Shown piece by piece: positions 17,469-27,121 of a DNA stretch of 64,000 nucleotides. Location of the stretch: assembly GCA_028710525.1 (NCBI GenBank), contig JAQTTY010000008.1:1-64000 (forward strand), given 5' to 3'. Below the pieces are notes generated by a model. It saw only the letters and a program-made list of their open reading frames with translations, had not been told where the DNA came from and searched no databases. Origin of the DNA: Gallionella sp. (lineage in GTDB: Bacteria > Pseudomonadota > Gammaproteobacteria > Burkholderiales > Gallionellaceae). How positions within the stretch are numbered: the first letter of the stretch is position 1; the number at the start of each line of letters is the position of its first letter. The translations under genes and the position numbers were made by a program.

Positions 17469-18110
17469 TCAGATTATCCTGTGCAGCATATTGGGCAGCT
17501 GCATCACGTTCTTCACTTTCACATCCACGCAAGCCTCGTTCTGCTGGCCTGCATTTACCCATACGGTGCGCATCCCTAACTTCTTGGCGGTACGCAAATT
17601 CTCCAGACTGTCTTCCACCATCACACACTGGCTGGCCCTGACACGCTGCTCGCGCATTAAGCGCATAAAGCCAAAGGTGTGCGGCTTAGGGCGGTAGCCG
17701 GTGTGTTCCACCGCCATCACATCATCGAACTGGTCATCTACACGCAACAACTTCAACACCGCATGCGCATAGTGCTTAGGCGCATTCGAAAACAACACCT
17801 TGCGACCCGGCAGATGCTGCAACACATGACGCAAGCGCGGCTCGCGCAACACCATGTTTGCCAGATCAGGAAACTGATGGGTATGGAACAGGAAATGATC
17901 TGGGTCGGTATCGTGATGCTTCATCATGCCGCTCATGGTCGCGCCGTAACGCTGCCAGTAATCGATGCGCAACGTGTTTGCCGCTTCTTCATCCAACTGC
18001 AGATGTTGTTGCAGATAAGCCGTCATGCTGCGATTGATATGCGGGAACACATGCGCAGAAGCATCATGCAGCGTGTTGTCCAAATCAAAGATCCACAGCG
18101 GTGCGGTCAC
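17469..18110 (-). CDS. Pyrimidine 5'-nucleotidase (HAD superfamily)
   Basis: 213 residues. HAD motif I is IFDLDNTLHD with the nucleophile Asp near position 9; motif II is VLFSNAPKHYA; the lysine is in YRPKPHTFGF; motif III/IV is CVMVEDSLENL. This matches the pyrimidine 5'-nucleotidase group (SDT1/YjjG-like). The start is GTG at 18110, needed because the catalytic Asp lies so close to the N-terminus, with AAAGG immediately upstream. It starts three bases after the argB stop, a common betaproteobacterial order. Confidence 0.88.
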   Translation of the reverse strand: MTAPLWIFDLDNTLHDASAHVFPHINRSMTAYLQQHLQLDEEAANTLRIDYWQRYGATMSGMMKHHDTDPDHFLFHTHQFPDLANMVLREPRLRHVLQHLPGRKVLFSNAPKHYAHAVLKLLRVDDQFDDVMAVEHTGYRPKPHTFGFMRLMREQRVRASQCVMVEDSLENLRTAKKLGMRTVWVNAGQQNEACVDVKVKNVMQLPNMLHRII

Positions 18111-18113
18111 CCT

Positions 18114-19075
<962 letters not shown>

Positions 19076-19136
19076 TTAAAAGTCAGTGCTTACTGGTTAT
19101 ATTGTTTTGCTACGGGTCGCGCCCTCTTAGCTGGGG

Positions 19137-19586
19137 TCAGAAGTCCTGATAACTCAGGTCGGCTGCACGCACTTCGGCTTGCACATCGATGGTCTGCTGA
19201 CGGCCTGCCACCTCGACCACTAACTTCAGCGCAATATGTTCGCCCTCGTTCAGCTGCTGTTGTAGCCCAGTCAGCACCAGATACACATTACGCATACCAA
19301 AACTCACCGTATCGCGTGCGCGCAGCTTGACACTATCCACGGCACGCTTTTCCATCTTGCCGTGCACCCGCACGAAGCGTCTGATCTCGCCGCCGCTGGC
19401 GACCGGACTGCTGATGCCCAGTACGCGGGTGGGCTTGAGCACACTGAGATTGAGCATCACATTGACGTTGCGCTGGCCCTTAACCGTCTCGTGCAGCCAA
19501 GCTTTGTCGACCATGACGTCGTTAGCGCCCGCCGAGGCCGATGTGGCGATTAGCAGTAAAAGTGCCGTGAGTAATCCGCGCAACAT
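19137..19586 (-). CDS. PCuAC-like periplasmic protein with degenerate copper site
   Basis: 149 residues from ATG 19586 with an N-terminal signal ending near SASA. The fold pattern follows PCu(A)C copper chaperones (NVMLNLSVLKPTRVLGISSPVA, then a VYLVLTGLQQQLNEGEHIALKL strand pair), but the usual HxM ligand cluster is replaced by GEIRRFVRVHGKM, and the second-site ligands are not evident. It is probably a paralogue of the upstream gene with altered or no copper binding. It begins within ten bases of that gene's stop; a GTG at 19592 is an alternative start. Confidence 0.72.
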   Translation of the reverse strand: MLRGLLTALLLLIATSASAGANDVMVDKAWLHETVKGQRNVNVMLNLSVLKPTRVLGISSPVASGGEIRRFVRVHGKMEKRAVDSVKLRARDTVSFGMRNVYLVLTGLQQQLNEGEHIALKLVVEVAGRQQTIDVQAEVRAADLSYQDF

Positions 19587-19592
19587 GGCCAC

Positions 19593-20081
19593 TTAGTGGT
19601 GATGCATGTGCATATGTTCGTGATCGCCCATGTCTTCCTTGATCTCAATCAGGGGCGTGACTTGCGCTTCAACATTCATCTTTACTGTTTTCTTGTTGGC
19701 CAACTGCACAGTGATGGTGAAAGGTACGGTCTTACCCGCTTGGATAGGGCTCTTCAGACCCATCAGCATCAGGTGATAACCACTCTCACCCAGATCGACG
19801 GTCTTGCCAGCTGGCAACTCGATGTCTTTGACTTCGCGCATGGTCATCATGCCGTTGTCCGTGCTCATATGATGCAGTTCCACGCTCTGTGCTGCTGGGC
19901 TAGATACGCTCACCAGCTTGGCCGCCATTTTACTCACGATATGCAGATCGCCCATCGCGGTCTCCTGGCCTGGCGCAGTAGCGCGCACGGTGGCTTTCTC
20001 GATCTGGATGTCACCCGCAAAGGCAACGGCGCTGAACAAACTCGCGGCCAAGACGGCCAGACTCAAATGGATCTTTTGCAT
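19593..20081 (-). CDS. Periplasmic copper chaperone, PCu(A)C family
   Basis: 162 residues from ATG 20081, where the signal peptide begins (ends near AVAFAGD). The frame is open further upstream but that is promoter DNA. PCuAC proteins deliver Cu(I) to the CuA site of cytochrome oxidase. The conserved ligands are visible: ELHHMSTDNGMMTMREV and the later GYHLMLMGL. The C-terminus has an extra metal tail, DHEHMHMHHH. A TATAAT on the minus strand at 20118-20123 is the likely -10, and the RegA/RegR-type box at 20146-20160 is centred about 42 bp upstream of the inferred start. Confidence 0.9.
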   Translation of the reverse strand: MQKIHLSLAVLAASLFSAVAFAGDIQIEKATVRATAPGQETAMGDLHIVSKMAAKLVSVSSPAAQSVELHHMSTDNGMMTMREVKDIELPAGKTVDLGESGYHLMLMGLKSPIQAGKTVPFTITVQLANKKTVKMNVEAQVTPLIEIKEDMGDHEHMHMHHH

Positions 20082-20117
20082 GATGTACTTTCGGATAGGT
20101 GGTCTTAAGAGCGAAAA

Positions 20118-20123
20118 ATTATA
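20118..20123 (-). promoter_or_regulatory. -10 element for the PCuAC operon
   Basis: TATAAT on the minus strand, 37 bases upstream of the start codon, with no -35 match, as expected for an activator-dependent promoter. Inferred transcription start about 20111. Confidence 0.55.
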
Positions 20124-20145
20124 CTTGTACCTATAAACTGCTGCT

Positions 20146-20160
20146 GCGACATTTTGTCGC
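20146..20160. promoter_or_regulatory. RegA/RegR/PrrA-type binding box shared by regB and PCuAC
   Basis: GCGACATTTTGTCGC fits the published RegR-type consensus GNGRCRTTNNGNCGC at every position and is the core of a perfect inverted repeat with nine-base arms (20143-20151 and 20155-20163). Its centre, 20153, is about 42-43 bases from the inferred starts of both divergent promoters. Confidence 0.7.
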
Positions 20161-20183
20161 AGCATGGGTAAGCAGTCAGCGTT

Positions 20184-20189
20184 TACAAT
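20184..20189 (+). promoter_or_regulatory. -10 element for the regBA operon
   Basis: TACAAT eight bases before the regB ATG. The start would fall near 20196, giving an almost leaderless message; no ribosome site is visible between the two. Confidence 0.45.
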
Positions 20190-20197
20190 CCCGACCC

Positions 20198-21451
20198 ATG
20201 CAAAACACCCTCATTTCCTCCCTGCCCGGCTATGCACAACTGCGTCGCTTAGTGATACTGCGCAGTGTCGCGGTGGGTGCACAACTGCTGACGCTGGCCT
20301 GTGTCTGGCATTTCCTAGAAATGCAGCTGGACTGGCAGCCTATGCTGCTGACCATCGCCACGCTCGCCATCATCAACCTATTCACTTGGCTGCGACTGCG
20401 CAGCGAGCGTCCGGTGAGCAACCCAGAACTGTTCGCGCAACTTTGCGTGGATGTGCTGGCATTGAGTGTGCTGCTGTATTTTGGTGGCGGCTCGACCAAC
20501 CCCTTTATCTCACTGTTTCTGTTACCGCTAGTGATTGCCGCCGCAACCTTGCCGCAACGTTACACCTGGGGCATGGCGCTGCTCACCGCCGCCTGCTACA
20601 GCACGCTGATGTTCTATTACCAAGCCTTGCCGCATAACCATCACGACCACAACAGCGACAGCGCCTTCAACACCCATGTGATGGGGATGTGGCTAGGCTT
20701 CTTCATTAGCGCGGTGGTGGTGGCCTATTTCGTCACGCAGATGGCGCAAGCGGTACGCAGCCGAGACGAGCAACTGGCCAGAGTGCGCGAAGCAGTGTTG
20801 CGCAACGAACGTATCGTGGCGCTGGGTACACAAGCGGCTGGAGCGGCACACGAGATGGGCACACCACTCTCCACCATGGCGGTTGTGATCAACGAATTGC
20901 AGCACGGCTTAAAAGATGAGCAGGGCGAGTTGCGCGACAGCCTGACCATACTCGACGAGCAGGTGCGCGGCTGTAAACGCATACTCGACAAGATACTCAG
21001 CAACGCCCAGCACGACGGAAGCGGCACTTGGCAAGCGGTAGACCTGATGATGGCGACGCTGCTAGACGAGTGGCAGCTGTTGCGCCCCACCGCGCGTTAC
21101 CAATATCAGAACAAGACCTATCGCGGCGAACTCGATGTCGATACCACCTTACGCGCCGCACTGATGAATCTGCTCAACAACGCGGCGGATGCCAGCCCTG
21201 AAGGCATAGAGATCGTGGCGCATTGCGATGATAGCCATTTCATTCTCACCATCACCGATCACGGCCCCGGCCTGAGCGACGAGGTGGCGCGTCAAGCTGG
21301 TTCCGCCTTTTTCACCACCAAGGAAGAAGGCCGTGGTCTGGGGCTATTCCTCGCCAATGCCACCATAGAACGACTGGGCGGCACGGTACGCCTCAGTAAC
21401 AATCCCGAAGGCGGCGCGACCACAGAACTCACCCTACCTTTAGCGAAATAG
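20198..21451 (+). CDS. RegB/PrrB/ActS-type redox sensor histidine kinase
   Basis: 417 residues from ATG 20198. Five or six membrane helices (about 18-180) contain the quinone-site signature FGGGSTNPF near 96-103, typical of RegB. The H-box ALGTQAAGAAHEMGTPLST carries His218. Cys259 in EQVRGCKRIL corresponds to the redox-active cysteine of RegB. The ATPase domain has NLLNNAADASPEG, DHGPGLSDE and GRGLGLFLANATIERLGG. It should sense quinone or redox state and phosphorylate the response regulator that starts five bases downstream. Confidence 0.93.
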   Translation: MQNTLISSLPGYAQLRRLVILRSVAVGAQLLTLACVWHFLEMQLDWQPMLLTIATLAIINLFTWLRLRSERPVSNPELFAQLCVDVLALSVLLYFGGGSTNPFISLFLLPLVIAAATLPQRYTWGMALLTAACYSTLMFYYQALPHNHHDHNSDSAFNTHVMGMWLGFFISAVVVAYFVTQMAQAVRSRDEQLARVREAVLRNERIVALGTQAAGAAHEMGTPLSTMAVVINELQHGLKDEQGELRDSLTILDEQVRGCKRILDKILSNAQHDGSGTWQAVDLMMATLLDEWQLLRPTARYQYQNKTYRGELDVDTTLRAALMNLLNNAADASPEGIEIVAHCDDSHFILTITDHGPGLSDEVARQAGSAFFTTKEEGRGLGLFLANATIERLGGTVRLSNNPEGGATTELTLPLAK

Positions 21452-21456
21452 AACCT

Positions 21457-21996
21457 ATGAACTGCGAAGACTCTGCCACCCTGCTATTGGTCGATGACGA
21501 TGTGACTTTCTGCGCCGTACTCAAACCTGCACTGGTGCGGCGCGGCTATTGCGTCACCGTGGCACATAGCGTTGAAGAAGCTGTGCCGCTGGCACAAGAG
21601 AACCCGCCGGAATTCGCCGTAGTCGATCTGAAAATGAGTGGCGCGCCAGGTTTGGTGCTGGTGAAGTTGTTACATGAGCTAGACCCCAATACCCGCATCG
21701 TGATTCTGACCGGCTATGCCAGCATCATCACAGCGGTGGAGGGCATCAAGCTAGGCGCGACGCAGTATCTGGCTAAACCCGCCAATGCCGACCAGATCGT
21801 GGCGGCTTTCTCCCATGCACCGGACAGCCTCACACCAATCGCGGCACAGCCGACCCAGATAGACAAGCTGGAATGGGAACATATACAGCAGGTGTTACGT
21901 GAGAACAGCGGCAACATCTCCGCCACCGCACGCGCGCTCAACATGCACAGGCGCACACTGCAACGCAAACTGGCCAAGCCACCACTTAGCCAGTAA
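21457..21996 (+). CDS. RegA/PrrA/ActR-type response regulator
   Basis: 179 residues. Receiver domain with the acidic pocket LLVDDDV, phosphorylation site Asp57 in VVDLKM, switch residue in ILTGYAS and lysine in YLAKPAN. A short Pro linker leads to a Fis-type helix-turn-helix (about 140-172) with ENSGNISATARALNMHRRTLQRKL, which is characteristic of RegA. It is the partner of the preceding kinase and the likely binder of the box at 20146. Confidence 0.93.
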   Translation: MNCEDSATLLLVDDDVTFCAVLKPALVRRGYCVTVAHSVEEAVPLAQENPPEFAVVDLKMSGAPGLVLVKLLHELDPNTRIVILTGYASIITAVEGIKLGATQYLAKPANADQIVAAFSHAPDSLTPIAAQPTQIDKLEWEHIQQVLRENSGNISATARALNMHRRTLQRKLAKPPLSQ

Positions 21997-22024
21997 CACA
22001 CTTAAAATAGGAAGTTTTGCTAGA

Positions 22025-22468
22025 TTAGTTTTGCAGCAGCAGATTGATCTTGGTCAACGACTGTATGACGTGTTGCATGGCGAGTGAGTACTCGTTCTTG
22101 TAGATTGCATTAGCAGCGGCACGATCTCCTTGCTCTAGTTTGAGCATAATCTCGGCACCGTATTGATGGAACAGGGTATGAGCGAAATCCAGCTCGCGAT
22201 AAGCTTGTGTGCCGCGTAATTCGTGGAATTCAGCACCCTTGATCCAAGCACCCAGTTGGCAGATGCCACTTTGACCGACCAAGCCGGCATCCAAAGCCTC
22301 TTTGATATGGCCTTCGATATGGTGTGCCAGACGGTTCTTCCACAGCACATGCTGCTCAGCTGCACCCACCAGATTGCGCGAAGCTCGCACATCATTCTTA
22401 CGCAAAGCCATCATTCTAGGCGCTGCCTTATTCTCTACTGTTGTATTGCCTTCCCAGAATCGTCTCAT
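22025..22468 (-). CDS. Stand-alone CZB (chemoreceptor zinc-binding) domain protein
   Basis: 147 residues. The CZB pattern is present: HVLWKNRLAHHI, CQLGAWIKG with the zinc cysteine, FHELRG, and LDFAHTLFHQYGAEIM, giving the usual 3-His/1-Cys set. CZB domains normally cap chemoreceptors or diguanylate cyclases and sense zinc or oxidants. This protein carries no other domain, so it would act by binding a partner. It is convergent with the regA gene, 28 bases apart. Confidence 0.82.
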   Translation of the reverse strand: MRRFWEGNTTVENKAAPRMMALRKNDVRASRNLVGAAEQHVLWKNRLAHHIEGHIKEALDAGLVGQSGICQLGAWIKGAEFHELRGTQAYRELDFAHTLFHQYGAEIMLKLEQGDRAAANAIYKNEYSLAMQHVIQSLTKINLLLQN

Positions 22469-22623
22469 TTCACACCTCGATAAACCTTATTAGCCATGGG
22501 ACTTTATAACCAGTGACACAACAAAGAACAATATGCCTAACGGCCTATGTATTTATGCCTAGGTATAACCCCTACAAAATCAACATCCGCTGTGTGGGTC
22601 GTGCCGAATATGGCTGCACGGAC

Positions 22624-22629
22624 TATAAT
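22624..22629 (+). promoter_or_regulatory. Possible -10 element for dacC
   Basis: TATAAT 26 bases before the start codon. No good -35 hexamer at the usual distance. Confidence 0.4.
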
Positions 22630-22655
22630 CGCGCCTCGTTCAAAGTCTGCCCAAC

Positions 22656-23798
22656 ATGAAACTCATCTCCCTTATCCTGTGTCTGCTGCTTTCCTCGCTT
22701 AGTCTTGCCGCCCCGCTGGTAGCCGCACCTGAGCTGACCTCCAAGGCATATGTGCTGTACGACTACTCAAGCAACCAGATCTTGCTCGACCAGAACGGCT
22801 CCGCACGCATGGAACCCGCCTCGCTGACCAAGCTGATGACTGCCTACCTCACCTTCGATGCCCTTAAGCACGGCACCTTGGAACTGGAACAACAGTTAAA
22901 CGTACCGGAAAGTGCCGTCCGCAACCTTAACGGCGAATCACGCATGCTGCTTAAAGCTGGACAGATGGTGAGCGTGGATGCACTGCTACACGGCCTGATC
23001 ATCGTGTCTGGCAACGATGCCGCCATCACGCTGGCACAGAACATCGCCGGCAGCGAACGTGGTTTCGTCGACATGATGAACACAGAAGCGCAGCGCTTGG
23101 GCATGGTCAACACGCATTTCGCTAATCCCGTGGGCCTGCCTGACCCGCAGCATTACAGCACCGCCTATGACCTTGCACTGCTGGCCGCCGCCGTGGTGCG
23201 CGACTACCCCGACTACTACTCGCTGTTCTCGCTGCGTGAATTTAGTTTCAACAACGTCACTCAGTCCAACCGTAACCGCTTGTTGTGGTTAGACCCGTAT
23301 GCCGACGGCATGAAAACCGGGCATACCGACAGCGCAGGTTACTGTCTGGTTGGCTCGGCCAAACGCGAAGACCACCGCATGATCTCGGTGTTGCTGGGTG
23401 CGAGCAGCGACAGCCTGCGCACTAACGAAAGCCAGCAGTTACTTAACTTTGGTTTCCAGAACTTCGATGCGGTGCGCCTGTACGAAAAAGACAAGGCCGT
23501 CACCAAGCTACGCATTTGGAAGGGAACACAGAGCACCGTCAGCATAGGTTTCAAACATGACCTATTTCTGAGCATCCCCAAAGGACAATACGCCAAACTC
23601 AAAGCCACACTAGAAACTCGCCAGCCCATCATCGCGCCTATCGACACCAGTGTGCCCATAGGCATGATGAAGATGACCTTGAACGGCAAGCCCTATGCTG
23701 AATTCCCAGTCTATGCGCTGGAGAACGTGGCGGCCGCTAACGTGTTCTCGCGTGGTTGGGACAGCATCATGTTGCTGATTCATAAATATTGGCCATAA
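22656..23798 (+). CDS. dacC: D-alanyl-D-alanine carboxypeptidase (PBP5/6 type)
   Basis: 380 residues with a signal peptide (about 1-24). The three active-site motifs are present: SLTK at 56-59, SGN at 118-120 and KTG at 220-222. A C-terminal beta domain (about 270-360) ends in an amphipathic helix (NVFSRGWDSIMLLIHKYW) that binds the inner membrane. It trims pentapeptide stems of peptidoglycan in the periplasm. It starts the dacC - dat - ybeD - lipB - lipA run. The dacA/dacC choice is a naming convention only. Confidence 0.94.
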   Translation: MKLISLILCLLLSSLSLAAPLVAAPELTSKAYVLYDYSSNQILLDQNGSARMEPASLTKLMTAYLTFDALKHGTLELEQQLNVPESAVRNLNGESRMLLKAGQMVSVDALLHGLIIVSGNDAAITLAQNIAGSERGFVDMMNTEAQRLGMVNTHFANPVGLPDPQHYSTAYDLALLAAAVVRDYPDYYSLFSLREFSFNNVTQSNRNRLLWLDPYADGMKTGHTDSAGYCLVGSAKREDHRMISVLLGASSDSLRTNESQQLLNFGFQNFDAVRLYEKDKAVTKLRIWKGTQSTVSIGFKHDLFLSIPKGQYAKLKATLETRQPIIAPIDTSVPIGMMKMTLNGKPYAEFPVYALENVAAANVFSRGWDSIMLLIHKYWP

Positions 23799-23808
23799 GG
23801 ACAGCATC

Positions 23809-24663
23809 GTGACCATCTATCTCAACGGACGCTATATGCCGGTGGAACAAGCCCAGGTATCGGTGCTGGATAGAGGTTTCATCTTTGGCGACGGCGTTTA
23901 TGAGGTGATACCGGTTTACAGCCGCAAAGCGTTCCGCCTGGCCGAACATCTGCGCCGTTTGCAACACAGCCTGGATGGCATCAAGTTGTCCAATCCGCAT
24001 AGCGATAGCGAGTGGACACAAATCGTCGAACACATCATCGAGCAGAACGCGGGCGAAGACCAATACCTCTATCTGCACATCACCCGAGGGGTGGCGGAAC
24101 GCGACCATGCCTTCCCCAAGCCGCCGGTCGCGCCGACTGTGTTCGTGCTCAGCAAATTATTGAAGACCCCGCCACCTGAGTTACTGCAACAAGGCGTGTC
24201 CTGCATCAGCGCCACCGACAACCGCTGGCTGCGTTGCGACATCAAAGCCATCTCGCTGTTGCCCAATGTGCTGTTACGCCAGATGGCGGTGGAAGCCGGC
24301 TGTGCGGAAACCATCATGTTTCGTGAAGATGCCTTCCTCACCGAGGGTGCGGCCAGCAACATCTTCGTAATCAAAAATGGCACGCTGCTCGCACCACCCA
24401 AAGACCATCTGATGTTGCCCGGCATCACCTACGATGTAGTGCTGGAGATCGCTGCCGCCCACCATATCCCGTGCGAAATTAGACGCATCAACAAGGCCGA
24501 AGTATTCGCCGCCGATGAGCTCTTACTCACCTCCTCAACCAAAGAAGTGTTGGCCATCACCCATTTAGACGGCCAGCCTATCGGCAGCGGCAAACCCGGC
24601 GCGATGTACCAACGACTCTTCGGGCTCTACCAAGATTACAAACGTGAAGTGATGCGACCATGA
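23809..24663 (+). CDS. dat: D-amino acid aminotransferase (class IV PLP)
   Basis: 284 residues from a GTG start ten bases after dacC. Class IV fold: LDRGFIFGDGVYEVIPVY at the start, the PLP lysine in CDIKAISLLPNV, LTEGAASNIFVI, and LLTSSTKEVLAI near the end. D-alanine/D-glutamate transamination would fit the neighbouring D,D-carboxypeptidase. A branched-chain aminotransferase or aminodeoxychorismate lyase role is less likely. It overlaps the next gene by ATGA. Confidence 0.88.
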   Translation: MTIYLNGRYMPVEQAQVSVLDRGFIFGDGVYEVIPVYSRKAFRLAEHLRRLQHSLDGIKLSNPHSDSEWTQIVEHIIEQNAGEDQYLYLHITRGVAERDHAFPKPPVAPTVFVLSKLLKTPPPELLQQGVSCISATDNRWLRCDIKAISLLPNVLLRQMAVEAGCAETIMFREDAFLTEGAASNIFVIKNGTLLAPPKDHLMLPGITYDVVLEIAAAHHIPCEIRRINKAEVFAADELLLTSSTKEVLAITHLDGQPIGSGKPGAMYQRLFGLYQDYKREVMRP

Positions 24664-24974
24664 CCAAAAAGACCCCAGACCTGTCCAAATTGACCGACCT
24701 GTCGGCCCAAGAGATCACCGACAGCCTGATCGAATATCCCTGCGACTTCCCCATCAAAGTGTTCGGCCAGCAGAACGCCGGCTTCGCCAAAGCCGTGCTG
24801 GAAGTCGTCACTAAACACGACGTCAACTTCAATGCGGCAACGATGGAGATGCGCGCCAGCAAGACCGCGCGCTATATCAGCCTAACCTGCACCGTGCGCG
24901 CCAACTCGCGCCAACAGTTGGACGCCATCTACCAAGACCTGTGCGACCATCCTATGGTGGTGATGGTGCTGTGA
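24660..24974 (+). CDS. YbeD/DUF493 family protein
   Basis: 104 residues. Typical DUF493: LIEYPCDFPIKVFGQ, a VLEVVTKHDVNF segment, and the closing YQDLCDHPMVVMVL. A small ferredoxin-like ACT-type fold of unclear function that usually sits between a D-amino acid aminotransferase or dacA gene and lipB, as here. The start overlaps the dat stop and the stop overlaps the lipB start. Confidence 0.92.
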   Translation: MTKKTPDLSKLTDLSAQEITDSLIEYPCDFPIKVFGQQNAGFAKAVLEVVTKHDVNFNAATMEMRASKTARYISLTCTVRANSRQQLDAIYQDLCDHPMVVMVL

Positions 24975-25657
24975 TGCACAACGACGAGTCCAGCGCTGGC
25001 GCAGCACACGGACATGGCGACAACCATGTCGCCACGCCCGTCATTCATAGCCTAGGCTTGGTCGACTACCAAGCCACGTGGGACGCGATGAAGCAGTTCA
25101 CCATCGAGCGCACTGCCGAAACGCGTGACGAAATCTGGTTGCTGCAACACCCGCCTACCTACACCCAAGGTCTGGCAGGCTTGCCTGAGCACCTGCTCAA
25201 CCCCACCAATATCCCGGTCGTGAAGATAGATAGAGGCGGACAGATCACCTACCACGGCCCCGGCCAGATCGTCGCCTACCTGCTGCTAGACATGCGGCGC
25301 TGGAAGATAGGCGTGCGTGAACTAGTCACCGTGATGGAGAATTCCGTCATCGACCTGCTCGCCGAATACGGCGTACATGCCGCCAATCGCCTCGACGCAC
25401 CCGGCGTGTATGTGAACGATGCCAAGATCGCCGCACTAGGGCTAAAGATCAAACACGGCTGCTGCTATCACGGCCTATCCTTCAACGTGGACATGGACCT
25501 CACCCCGTTCAATAACATCAACCCCTGCGGCTATCAAGGCCTGCAAGTCACCCAAGCCTGCCAACTCGGCATCACCGTGGGCATCAACGAACTACAAGCG
25601 CAACTGGCACAGAATCTGGTGCATGGCTTGCAGCGACATCTGAAAGAGAGAACATGA
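24974..25657 (+). CDS. lipB: Octanoyl-[ACP]:protein octanoyltransferase LipB
   Basis: 227 residues from ATG 24974, which overlaps the upstream stop (TGATG). It moves octanoate from acyl-carrier protein to lipoyl domains. Motifs: [23 protein letters not shown], the catalytic lysine region [11 protein letters not shown] and the catalytic cysteine in [11 protein letters not shown]. The first 30 or so residues are a His/Gly-rich extension beyond the usual start. It overlaps lipA by ATGA. Confidence 0.95.
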   Translation: MHNDESSAGAAHGHGDNHVATPVIHSLGLVDYQATWDAMKQFTIERTAETRDEIWLLQHPPTYTQGLAGLPEHLLNPTNIPVVKIDRGGQITYHGPGQIVAYLLLDMRRWKIGVRELVTVMENSVIDLLAEYGVHAANRLDAPGVYVNDAKIAALGLKIKHGCCYHGLSFNVDMDLTPFNNINPCGYQGLQVTQACQLGITVGINELQAQLAQNLVHGLQRHLKERT

Positions 25658-26592
25658 GCGACTCCCCTATCAAACAAACCGGCGCGGCCAAGACGGCGCG
25701 CAATCCGATCAAGATCGTGCCGCTACAAGAGCGCTTGCGCAAACCTGATTGGATACGCGTCAAATCGGGCAGCGGGACTGGCTATAACGAAGTGAAGAAG
25801 TTGTTGCGCGAACACAGCTTGGTCACGGTGTGCGAGGAAGCGTCTTGTCCGAATATTGGTGAGTGTTTCAGCAAGGGCACGGCCACTTTCATGATCTTGG
25901 GCGATGTGTGCACACGCCGTTGTCCGTTCTGCGATGTGGCGCACGGTAAGCCGCTGCCACCAGATGTGAACGAACCAGCCAATCTGGCGCGCTCCATCGG
26001 CATACTCAAACTTAAATATGTGGTCATCACCAGTGTGGATCGCGACGACCTGCGCGACGGCGGCGCGCAGCATTTCACTGACTGCCTGAACGCGATCCGC
26101 GCCAGCTCACCCAACACGCAACTGGAGATTTTGGTGCCCGATTTCCGTGGACGTCTAGACGAAGCCTTGGACGCGCTGGCGGGCAATCTGCCCGATGTGT
26201 TGAATCACAATCTGGAGACTGTGCCGCGCTTGTACAAGCTGGCGCGTCCCGGTGCGGACTACGCGCATTCGCTCAAGCTGCTCAAAGATTTTAAGGCGCG
26301 CTTCCCGCATGTACCGACCAAATCCGGTGTGATGCTGGGGCTGGGCGAGACCGACGAGGAAGTGCTGCAAGTGATGCGCGACCTGCGCGACCACGATGTG
26401 AACATGCTCACCATAGGCCAGTATCTGCAACCCTCGGAAGGCCATCTGCCGGTGTTGCGCTATGTACCGCTGGAGACTTTCACGATGTTCGAGCAAGCCG
26501 CCAAAGAGATGGGTTTCAGCCACGCCGCTTGCGGACCGATGGTGCGCTCCAGCTATTACGCAGACGAGCAGGCGCATCTGGCGGGCGTGTAA
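25654..26592 (+). CDS. lipA: Lipoyl synthase LipA (radical SAM)
   Basis: 312 residues. The auxiliary cluster motif is [12 protein letters not shown] and the radical SAM motif is [10 protein letters not shown]; the final [10 protein letters not shown] holds the serine ligand typical of LipA. It inserts two sulfurs into octanoyl-lysine to make lipoyl-lysine for pyruvate and oxoglutarate dehydrogenases and the glycine cleavage system, the last of which could use glycine from the glycolate route in this window. Confidence 0.97.
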   Translation: MSDSPIKQTGAAKTARNPIKIVPLQERLRKPDWIRVKSGSGTGYNEVKKLLREHSLVTVCEEASCPNIGECFSKGTATFMILGDVCTRRCPFCDVAHGKPLPPDVNEPANLARSIGILKLKYVVITSVDRDDLRDGGAQHFTDCLNAIRASSPNTQLEILVPDFRGRLDEALDALAGNLPDVLNHNLETVPRLYKLARPGADYAHSLKLLKDFKARFPHVPTKSGVMLGLGETDEEVLQVMRDLRDHDVNMLTIGQYLQPSEGHLPVLRYVPLETFTMFEQAAKEMGFSHAACGPMVRSSYYADEQAHLAGV

Positions 26593-26670
26593 ACGATATT
26601 TGCAGTAAAGGAAAGGGAACTCCGGAGCGTTGGCTGGGTCTAGGGCTCCGACACACAAATTCTGCACTAT

Positions 26671-26684
26671 TTGATTTATGTCAA
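26671..26684 (+). promoter_or_regulatory. FNR/ANR-type box upstream of the cytochrome gene
   Basis: TTGATTTATGTCAA matches the FNR consensus TTGAT-N4-ATCAA at nine of ten positions. TAGATT at 26706-26711 is a possible -10 with start near 26718, putting the box centre about 40.5 bp upstream, the usual activating position. Confidence 0.6.
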
Positions 26685-26744
26685 TTCGACTTAACGGTTA
26701 CAGAGTAGATTGTCGCTAGAGATTTTTAACACAGGAGATACACC

Positions 26745-27062
26745 ATGAAAGTTCGTTATATCGTTGCAATGACTTTGGGTCTGGCAGTTTCTACCAGCGT
26801 GATGGCTAGTGAGGGCGAAGCACTGTTCAAGAAGAGCGGCTGCAATGCTTGCCACGCATTGGACAAAAAGAGTGTAGGCCCATCTTTCACTGCCATCGCA
26901 GCTAAGTACGCTGGCGACGCAGGCGCACAAGCCAAGCTGGAAGCTAAAGTACGTAGCGGCGGTTCTGGCTCTTTCGGTGGCATGCCTATGCCTCCTACTC
27001 CTTCCAAGATCAGCGATGCGGACATCAAAACACTGGTGACACTCGCACTGACTGGCAAGTAA
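26745..27062 (+). CDS. Small class I cytochrome c (c-551/c-552 type)
   Basis: 105 residues with a signal peptide cleaved near VMAS. One heme site CNACH at 33-37; the distal methionine is in SFGGMPMPPTP (Met80 or Met82), typical of c-551-like electron carriers of the periplasm. CACAGGAGATACACC precedes the ATG. An FNR-type box lies 61 bases upstream of the start codon and a terminator follows, so it is monocistronic and probably induced when oxygen is low. Confidence 0.93.
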   Translation: MKVRYIVAMTLGLAVSTSVMASEGEALFKKSGCNACHALDKKSVGPSFTAIAAKYAGDAGAQAKLEAKVRSGGSGSFGGMPMPPTPSKISDADIKTLVTLALTGK

Positions 27063-27082
27063 GCCGCAGCAGCACCCAAGCA

Positions 27083-27107
27083 AAGCCGACGCAAGTCGGC
27101 TTTTTTA
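27083..27107 (+). terminator. Rho-independent terminator of the cytochrome gene
   Basis: Stem AAAGCCGAC/GTCGGCTTT with a GCAA loop, followed by TTT. Confidence 0.9.
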
Positions 27108-27121
27108 TTGCCTGCGATTTT

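Noticed and set aside
26615-26655. Hairpin TCCGGAGC...GCTCCG after lipA as a terminator
   Set aside because: The arms are short with a long loop and no T-run; no role could be assigned.
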